Assembly (NCBI GenBank): GCA_000310025.1
Contig: FN648446.1
Coordinates: 180,638 to 224,582 of the forward strand
Length of the DNA: 43,945 nt
From: Ectocarpus siliculosus
Taxonomy: Eukaryota; Sar; Phaeophyceae; Ectocarpales; Ectocarpaceae
Direction: 5' to 3'
Part shown: positions 12,201 through 20,900 of the stretch, in pieces
Position numbering within the stretch: position 1 is the first letter of the stretch
Layout of the letters: each line of letters opens with the position of its first letter
Made by a program: the position numbers and the translations under genes
The notes under the pieces: generated by a model
Told to the model about the DNA's origin: nothing
What the model saw: only the letters and a program-made list of their open reading frames with translations
Databases searched by the model: none

Positions 12201-12708
12201 GCACCGCCGGCGGCTCCTCGCGCTCGTGCCGGTGGTGGGTGCGTGCGCTTCGGTAGTTCTTTGTTCTCAAAAGCTTCACCTTCACCTCACCTCTGAAACA
12301 CAGCAGTGGCACCGGCAGTGAGATAGCGGGTGAGCGTTCATCATGATCGAGGATCCATGGGGTGTTTCAGAACAGAAAGATTTGCTCCCATTAGCTTGCT
12401 GCCGTGCCAACGTACAGCAGCAGCAGCAGAGGCAGCAGGATCGGCTCCTCACTCAACGCAAGACGAACCCTAAGACAAGGGCATGTGCCCCACCACTCTT
12501 CCAACCAAGAAAAACACGCCACCACTGACCCGCGCGTTGTTGCCGATGCGCTCTGTGTTTCTCCGTCCGCGACTTCTTGCGGGAGCACCGGCCTCAATCG
12601 AACGATGATTTTCCCGCATGCCGCTGCTGCTGCAGCCTCTCGTGCTCGATGTTGCTCACTCTTTGCTTGGTCGTCCGTACCTACCCGAACTTTGTGACTC
12701 CTCACCAT
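9210..12708 (-). CDS. Predicted upstream exons of the large low-complexity protein
   Basis: Four candidate exons fit together in phase. Z is 12708-12530, starting ATG (MVRSHKVRV) and ending in phase 2 at a gtcagt donor. A is 11345-10745, after a strong acceptor (gttccccccag), ending CGG/gtgaga in phase 0. B is 9993-9904, encoding ETGELVFVELGDCPNGD.. and 30 codons in all, with donor AAG/gtacgc. C is 9656-9210, ending FQEEKALLQ at CAG/gtgaga. C can join directly in phase 0 to the exon beginning at 8095. Exon B is the most protein-like piece; the others are Gly/Ser/Pro-rich. Together they would lengthen the downstream protein to about 1.66 thousand residues. Exon A overlaps a long plus-strand open frame (10425-11648) that has no ATG start and no matching splice partners. 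No family is recognised, and exon Z is the weakest. Confidence 0.33.
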
Positions 12709-14445
12709 GCTTCAGACAGCGGACGGGTAGAGCCTTGGTTCGGATGCAAGTTGAAGGGTGGTATCACGCACCCGCTGGTGGAGGTGACAGTGACACCAAA
12801 CCTCTCTGCTGTCTCGCTTCTCACTGGGCTCTGGGCTCTGTGAAAATTGAAAATTGATGGGATATGAGCCTCGAATCGGCGTCGATTGCGCCGCATCTCC
12901 GCGCTCCGAAGATCCCTCGCTCCCTCGCTGATATAGACCAAACTCTGCACCTACTACTGTGTGCGGGTCACCAGTGCCCAAGATGCTCTGGACTCGGGAA
13001 TCCCCTAGTCTAGCGACTACCCATATGGGAGATGAGAGACGGGATGTGAAGTGTCACGCTTGCACGACACGGCGGGTGTTAGCGTAAGATACCACACCCC
13101 CTCTGACTGCCGGCTATCTATGTAGTCTTTCTTTCAACACACAAGGGGTCGATAAATTTACCTCTCGACAGAGAGCACCAGATGGTACACAAGGCGATAC
13201 ATCTTTGATCTGGAGCCTGTGCAGCGTACCATGTCTGGCCAACACTGTAATTGTGCTAGTGTAGTTAAATTCAACGACCCAATGACCCGGAACCTCGTGA
13301 AGATTTCCGATGCTGACTCCACCTTCGGCGCGTAGCCGCTCTCGCGATACTACTGCTGCATATTGCGGATTTCGTCGGTTAGTTCCACAAGTCATTACCA
13401 GTAACAATCTATTTCTCCAAAGTTGATTTGGTTTGCGTGCGCACACAGGCATTTTTCACGTACTAGACTTCCGTAGTTGCAGGCCTTCCCTGTCGACAGT
13501 TTCAATGATATAATCGAATACGACAGGCCTCCGCCTGAAACCAAACCTGATACCTGCCACAGAGAAGTTGGGCTCGACTATGTACACGTAATCAAAACCC
13601 AGACGTCAGTTTCTGGCAATCGACAGCAAGCAGCAGTATGCATACGTCATTTCAGTCGGTGATGGTACACGAACACGGTGAAACCTCCAATACCGCCAAC
13701 ACGCCACCCGGAGAGTTGGCATCAGCTTCTTCAACACGGCAGGCGGTAGATTACCAGACAAGGAACGGCACATACATATCATTGTCCAATGTCACCATCC
13801 TCTTTCATCTTACATAGATATTTTACCAAAATTCTCGGAAGTCCCACGGGAATCCGCCAAGACGCTACAACTTTGTACGTCAGAGTACGCTACAACCACA
13901 CACGACGGAAGCACAAGTAAATAACTATGAGAAGGGAATTCCACCGAAACTGTGGCAAAGCCTCCAACTAAAAGTCACTCCAATAGACTACAGTAGAGTT
14001 ACTACCACGGAGGTGGCGCATGAATTCCTCCTGTCCGAAATATCAAATCTAGCAGGACTCGTATCACAGCAATCAACGCACTGCTTGTTCACTCACCCGC
14101 ACAAAAAATATAGATATCCAACAAAACACCACAAACCTCCTGCGCGTGCATATGGCTGTACGCGTCGAGGGGAGGGCTCCATTTCATTTACTCACATGGC
14201 TATTGTGATGCTCCTATCTACCTACTGCTTCCGGGATGGCCAGGGTGAAATCAGGAAAAGCAAAAACACACGATTGCGTGCGAGCTGAAAACAACGAGGC
14301 CTCACTACGCACTCTCTTTGCCAGCAACATGATCCTAGACGGCGGGGACAAAGAGACGGAAGAGAGGTGTGCATACCAGAAAGAAAGGTATGCAAGCCCA
14401 GCAACACTAGTAGCTCCGTCCCCGCGCACGAGGGCATCACAGCCC
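12709..14445. other. Intergenic region between two minus-strand genes
   Basis: This would hold the 3' flank of the LPMO-like gene and the upstream flank of the predicted ATG at 12708. A 112-codon ATG-initiated minus-strand frame lies at 13452-13114 but shows no recognisable motif. I see no RNA gene or mobile-element signature. A 16-base word starting at 12872 recurs upstream of the CEP19-like gene (see findings). Confidence 0.45.
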
Positions 14446-14980
14446 TTAGCAGCCGGTGTTCGCCACTGCCTCATCCACGCTGAGGTCTTCCCCGAACACG
14501 AGGATCTGATCGATCTGCAGCCCGTGGGAGCGGCCGGAGATCTCCATGGCGTACTCGCCGGCCTCCTCGAACTCGACGGCGATCTGGGTGTGGCCGTGAG
14601 AGTCCTCCCCGGTCCCCGAGTACTCGAAGTCTCCGTTCGTGGCCCTGCCGTAGACCTTGATGAACGTGCCGTAGCTCTCCTGCGTGCCCGCCGGCCCGTA
14701 CCGCTTGGCGTCGGGGAAGTTCAGCCAGGCGTCGTTGCCCTTGTCGCTCTCGACGCCGTCGGGCTGGCGCATCAGCCACTTGAACGAGTAGGTGCCCGCG
14801 GTCGGGACCTGGATGGAGGCGGACATGATGTCCCCGTCCGCGGGGTCCCCGTTGTTCTGCCCCTCGGACAAGCCTTCCCAGGTGATGTACTTCCCGCCGC
14901 TCGCGTCGGCGTCGTTCACGACGCGCCAGTCGCCTAGAACCGGGAGGTCTTCGGCCTCCATGCGTACGACCATGCAGCCG
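14446..14980 (-). other. C-terminal CBM6/CBM35-like module (exon 13)
   Basis: After the acceptor tttcag the exon reads SGCMVVRMEAEDLPVLGDW, then ITWEG, a GTYSFKWLM strand and finally RSHGLQIDQILVFGED before the stop (TAA). The MEAED opening and the late GLxIDxIxv strand are typical of CBM6/CBM35/malectin-like beta sandwiches, which bind polysaccharides. The exact family is not decided by eye. Confidence 0.6.
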
Positions 14981-17900
14981 CTGAAACGGAAGGGCGGGGG
15001 AGAGCAAGAAACGGGCGGGGAGATTAGGCAGGGTTGCTCATTTGGTGCGTACACTTTGACTGGGGGAGGGGGGTCGGGTTTGTTCGTGCGGGAATGTTTG
15101 CCCCGGGGGAGGCTGACTACAGTACTGGCGTTTGTGTGCTGTTTTAGGTGCTCACACTAAATTACCTGACACACTGCATTATTGGCATCATCTTCGCTGC
15201 GGTAGAAGCGTTGAGTGAGTAACGTTCTTACCTCGTTGGTTCGGAGACCGGGGCAGGTGTGGCCACAGGGGAAGGGGCAACGGGTGCCATGGTAGCGGGA
15301 TCGACGGGCGCCGAGGTGGAGAGGGCGACGGGCGGGCGCGTGGTGCTGACGGGTGAAGGGGTGATCGGCTCGACGGTGACCGATGGACGGCACTGGGTGT
15401 TGTGGGCGCACGGGTAGGGGGGGGGCGGCGGAGGGGTTGTTGGTTGGGGTTGTCAAGAGCTGCGGCAAAAAATCAACGTTTGTTCGATGTAGCTCCTGCT
15501 TGATTGAGGCTAAACTGCTGCTACTACTGCTACCCGTGTGCAGAACCCTTCTATTCTAGTAGAGTGTAAAAGGTATGTTGAGTCACAGCGAGTCGTTTCT
15601 CGATAAAATACAACTATCAAAGAAGCCTTTCATGTCCTAGACATGCACCTACTCAGAGTCACGGAAACCTCCAAAGTGGAGCAGATGCGCAGCGGGATCA
15701 CTGGGTACTGCTGTGTCTGCCGGTGTACGATACGTCCGCCTCTTGCTCCCGGTTCGTGCCCAAAAGGATCGTGTGCACTCCCAACCGTCAACAACTTCAA
15801 GAGCTTTCCAGCGGACCAAGCCGATTGGATGTTTTCTGTCTTCTGTGCTGACCTGAGCATAGCAGCCATCTTCGACCATCTGGGTGCAGTCGTAACCGTC
15901 CATGCAGCACGTCGACCCGGTCCAGTCCTTGCCCCCGCACTAGGTTAACGAATATCACGTGTTGCGGTAGCGAGAATCGACAAAACACGGGGTGGGTTAG
16001 ATTGAGCCGCATCTCAGTCAAGCTGTATTTCTTGCTCACTGCCCCGCGGCGGTAGCAACCACGGGAACCAAATAGCAACCTGTCTAGATATTGAAGCGCC
16101 ACAAGCATCATCGGGTACGTACATGGGTGGGTGGCACTCACTATAGCAAACAGTCAACCGTGACTAAATAGCTGCGACTTGCGACCCACCTGCTCGTAGG
16201 CCTCGACCGGAGTGCCCGAGCACAACACCGTCGACGTCGTCTGGAGTTTGTAGAGATCGAACGAGTTGAACCCTCCGCAAGGCTGGGTCTGTGTGGAGAA
16301 GGGCGGCGAAAGACGTGTTCGATGTTCACAACGAGGTTTAGACCACATTGGGTGTAGTATCGATGGGTTGTTTGGTGGCTCGATGACGGTATCGACAGAG
16401 CGGTCTGGCCACGCTCGGATTTGAGTTCGGGGGTTGGGAGTTCTCTTCGACTGGGACGGGCAGCAGAACCAGCCGCTCTCGGGACAACGAGCAACACCGC
16501 AATCAAGTTTAGGCTATAATACGTACCACCACCATGTCGCAGGGATTGCCCGTTCCCTCCGTTCGGATCTGGGCACACCCGTCCGTGTCATCAGATATGC
16601 CAAAGACGCTCACCTAGACCTACGCTTGTGCTGGTGTCCGTAATCGATGCTGCCATAAAAAGAGTTAAACATTGAAGTTTTCCGCACCGCGACTGCCACG
16701 TCAAACTACCACTTGGCACTCTTGCTGCTGCTGTACCTTATCGCCCCGGCAGGACATGTCGCACACAGCGTCGGCGTCGTTCATTTGGTAGTGGCGCTCG
16801 TAGTCGAGGAGCTCATCGGCGGAGCACCAGCACTCGAAGCCGAACTGGGTTGCCATGAACGCAGCGCCTAGCTCCGTGCAGTGCGCCAGGCAAACCTGAA
16901 CGCCAGTGGCCGAAACAAAGGTAGAGACGGAGTGACCTTGGTGCTTGCCTCAGGTACAAATTCATGGTAGCGACGAAGCACGCAATTCTACCCGTCTATA
17001 TCGAGGGCTTCTCCTCCCAACAGGGGTGTGTCTCCCAAGGGCCAAAGGCGTGCCGCGGGCGGGAGGGGGGCGATGGCCGACGTTCATCGACGAAACAAGG
17101 CAATTTACATGATAAACAGTCCACTTGTATACGACGGCAATATAGATGCTATCTCCACGTTCCTGCTGTTGGTCCCGTTGTCTAGCCAGCAAGACGAACC
17201 AATCTGGTCCGAGAACTCAATGGTTGTACACAGCAGAGTCGCGTACACAAAAATGCCCCCGTCTTCATCATCACCTCGGTAGTCATGTCCACGGAGTCGA
17301 GCTTGTCCCCCAGGATGCGGTCCTCCTTGTTGTCATGGAAGCAGCCGACGTACTCAGCCTCTTCCCCGTCGCCGACGTCACCGTCCGTGGGGGGGGGCGT
17401 GGTTTCAATGGGTTCGGGGGTCATCGTGGTCCCAGCAGTGGTGGGCTCCGCGGTCTCTTCCACGGGAGCCGGTGTGGGTTCCGGGGTGGCAGCAGCGGTA
17501 GGCTCCGCCGTCTCTTCGATGGGAGCTGGGGTCGGATGCAGGGGTTCGGCGGTAGCTGCAGCGGTGGGCTCCGCCGTCGCGTCGACGGGGGCGTCGGTTG
17601 CGGTAGGGCGGCTTCGGGGCTGGGCGTCGGGGTCTCTGCAGGCGACGATCCATCTGCAGATTCGATGAAAAAAGGGGCAAGGGAGACACCAGTTTGTTTC
17701 TGGTTGTGTCGAGCAACATGTTGCAGAGAGAGGAAATGAGGAGAGGGGTAAACTTCACGCAACACGCTTTTCGTGTATGACCAAAGTTGAGCTTTGGGAT
17801 GAGGAGTACTATATATGAGATAAGTATTTCTCTCTCTCTCTCTCTCTCGTTTCTGCGGTCAATAAATGCTTTCACGCACCGGCCGTGATCGCGATGTCGG

Positions 17901-20900
17901 AGCACGCCCAGAACTCTTCAGCGAGGTTCCACTCATTGTCGCCGCAGTAGTCGATGCTCAGGTCAATCCAGTCAGACTTGTTGGGCGCGCACTCGCTCCC
18001 CCAGGAGGCGGGGTTGAACTCTTCATATCCAGGGTGGTAGCACTTGTGTCCGGTGTCTGTGTGTCGTGTCGCACCAACACGGAGAGTGGGTGGGGGGGGG
18101 GTAGAGGGGCGTGAGCGATGTACCCGGCGACGCAAACACAACACCGTCGCTATGCATGAGCAATCTTTTTCCCGCGCAAGATACCCGGATTGGATTCGGA
18201 GGGGAGGCATGCGAATCGTCGGCATTCGACTAAGACCCAAGATCTAAGGGAAACGCCTCCAGCGGGGGGCACGCTACTGCCTGCCGGTGGCGGGGGGTCG
18301 TGTGCGAAGGTTTCGCTTTCTACCTTGGAGAATCCCAGACCAACTGGGCGCGAGAAAACTGTTCACAACTTTGGGAGAGAAGTGTCCCCGCCCGCCTGCT
18401 CGCCACACGCGCAAACACGCACAAATGAACAGGTGGGCAACAGAACGAGTCGCGACCGGCCTACGCAGAACGCATTACCACTACTTCCACAGCTGACCGG
18501 CCTATACGAAGCGCCACTCACAGTACCACATCTGGAGGACGCAGTGTTCGCAGACGAGGTTCTCGGGCAGGTCGTAGTTCATGGTCATGACGTAGCCGCC
18601 ACCGGCCCGCCAGTCGTAGTCCTGCTCCGTCTCGTTCTCACGGCAGGGGGGGTCCGCGTAGTAGCGCCCGGGGTAGTTGGGGTCGATGGGGCTGTTGACG
18701 CCGTCGCCTTCCGAACGTGTCAGCGGGTACTTGTTGAAGCACTCCTGCGGGCAGCGGGCAGCGTCGTCGTGGTATCGGGGGGGGGGGGTCAGCAGGAGCA
18801 ACAACCGTCAGCCAAATGGATAATTACTGTAGAAACGGTGAAGCAGAAGCAACACAGGGTGGCGGGGACGAGCACGGGAGGCAGCTGCTGTAGGTCAACG
18901 CGCCGCCAACGATGTTCCTCTGCTGCTCGGATACTTTCATGCACGCATGCATGTCTCAAGTGTCTGGTTTTTGATGATGCGGTTGTGTCGTGTACATATG
19001 TACCTGGGTGGCGACGTCATCGGGATCATCGAGGTCTTGAGTGTCGCAGATGAAGAACTCCAAGTGCCCCTGCGTCACGAGGGAGAAAGGGTGCGGGGGG
19101 GGGGGGGGGGGTACCCCAATTTTTTTCATGCCTTAACGGTTAAACCATTTACCCCCCCTCCCCCAAAAGAAGGAACTTTTTTCCCCCAGGACCCAACCCC
19201 CATGGCCAATCTTTTCTTCCTACTTTTCCAAAGGGGGCTCAAAAATATTTTCCCTAATTTTTTTTTCCTAAAAAATTCCCTTCCCCCCTTTTTAAACCCC
19301 TTCCTACTCCCCAATAAACCTACCCTCCCCTCCTCTTTTTTCCATGCCCCAAAAATTTCCCTTTACTTCCCTTTTTTTTTTCCCCCCTCAATCATCATGT
19401 AAACTTCCCTCTCCCCTTCTTACCCCGGAAATTTCCCAAATACTTTAAAACGGTTTTCCCATTCGGGGGGGGGGGATTTTTTTCTTTTTTTTTTTTGGTT
19501 TCAAAAACCTCCGGGGTTTTCGCTTTTTTCCATTTTTNNNNNNNNNNNNNNNNNNNNNNNNNNNNNNNNNNNNNNNNNNNNNNNNNNNNNNNNNNNNNNN
19601 NNNNNNNNNNNNNNNNNNNNNNNNNNNNNNNNNNNNNCCAAGGGCCCTTGGGTCACGGGGGAAAAGGGGGGGGGGGGGGGGGGGGGGCGTACTCGAATGT
19701 TTTGCATGCCTTAGCGGTTAGACCATTGACCACGCGTCCTCGAGAGGACGGAGCTTTGTTCCCACAGGACCGATCACCGATGGCCAATCGTTCCTTCCTA
19801 CTTTACCAAAGGTGGCTCAAAAATATCTTCCCTAGTCTGTCTATCCTAACGATATCCCTTCCCGCCTTTTCAAACCACTTCCTACTCCCCAGTACAGCTA
19901 CCGTCCTCTCCTCTCTATTCCATGCCTCAAACATCTCCCTGTACGTCCCTTGTATTTTTCCCAGCTCAGTCATCATGTACACTTCCCTCTCCTCTTCGTA
20001 CCACGGACATTCCACGACTACATGAACACGGTCTTCGCATTCGGGGGGGGGGGATTCGTTCCTTTGTTTGTTGTGGTTCGAAAACCGTCGGGTGTTTCGG
20101 CTCTAGTCCATCTTAAACGGTCGACACGACCAAAAACGAACTCAAGGGTATAATGCCGTTTTATTACAAAACTGCCCCGTACGGTTATGATGAACACTGT
20201 TGCAAAGAGACCCAAACTGCCGTGTATAGGTGCAGTTTTAAGCTACAATGTGGTCGGCGGTTTCCTCCCTCGCCCTTTCGTCACGATCGGTTGGCAGGAG
20301 GTGTCTTTCACGACACGACGATTCACGTACAGGTGTGTATTTTTCTCAAGTTTCCCCCTCTTCCGCATAATATATCGCATGTGAAACAACACAGTTTGTG
20401 GTTCGTTCCCCTTCTTCCACAATATATCATGTGGAACAGCACAGGAAGTACATACGCACATAGTGCCACGCCTTCATGACGGCCTTGATCTCCATAGACT
20501 GGCCCTGCTTGAACTCTTGGAGGACCGGCCAGTCCTTGTTGGGCGTGCTGTAAGTGTTCTCGCCGTCCTGTCCACCCTGATCACCCTGACAAAACGAGGC
20601 AGCAGCAAGCGCGACCACGAGGAGTACATATGCGGGAGGAAAGAAAGGCGGGGGGCAAACCGAGGACAGAAATTTCAGCTGGGTGTCCTTGATCGGCAGT
20701 GTACAGGCCTTGAAGGGGTCTTTTTGAGAGGGCGGGGGGGGTACACAAAAGAAGGTGACGCCGGAAAAAACATCAAAACCGGGTTGGACTCCTTGGGACT
20801 TTCTCCCCGACGGTTTCAGCCAATAACTTTGCATCGTTCGCCATCGGTAGAATCAACGCGGAAGATAACAAGTCCATAATACAACACATCAGCAGCATAG

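Noticed and set aside
10425-12708. Kinesin motor start suggested by GKIIVRLRPVLPQE in the candidate exon at 12708-12530
   Set aside because: No P-loop, switch or other motor motifs occur in any downstream minus-strand frame, so the resemblance is taken as chance.
13114-13452. 112-codon ATG-initiated minus-strand frame
   Set aside because: No recognisable motif, membrane segment or splice neighbours; length is within chance expectation for this region.
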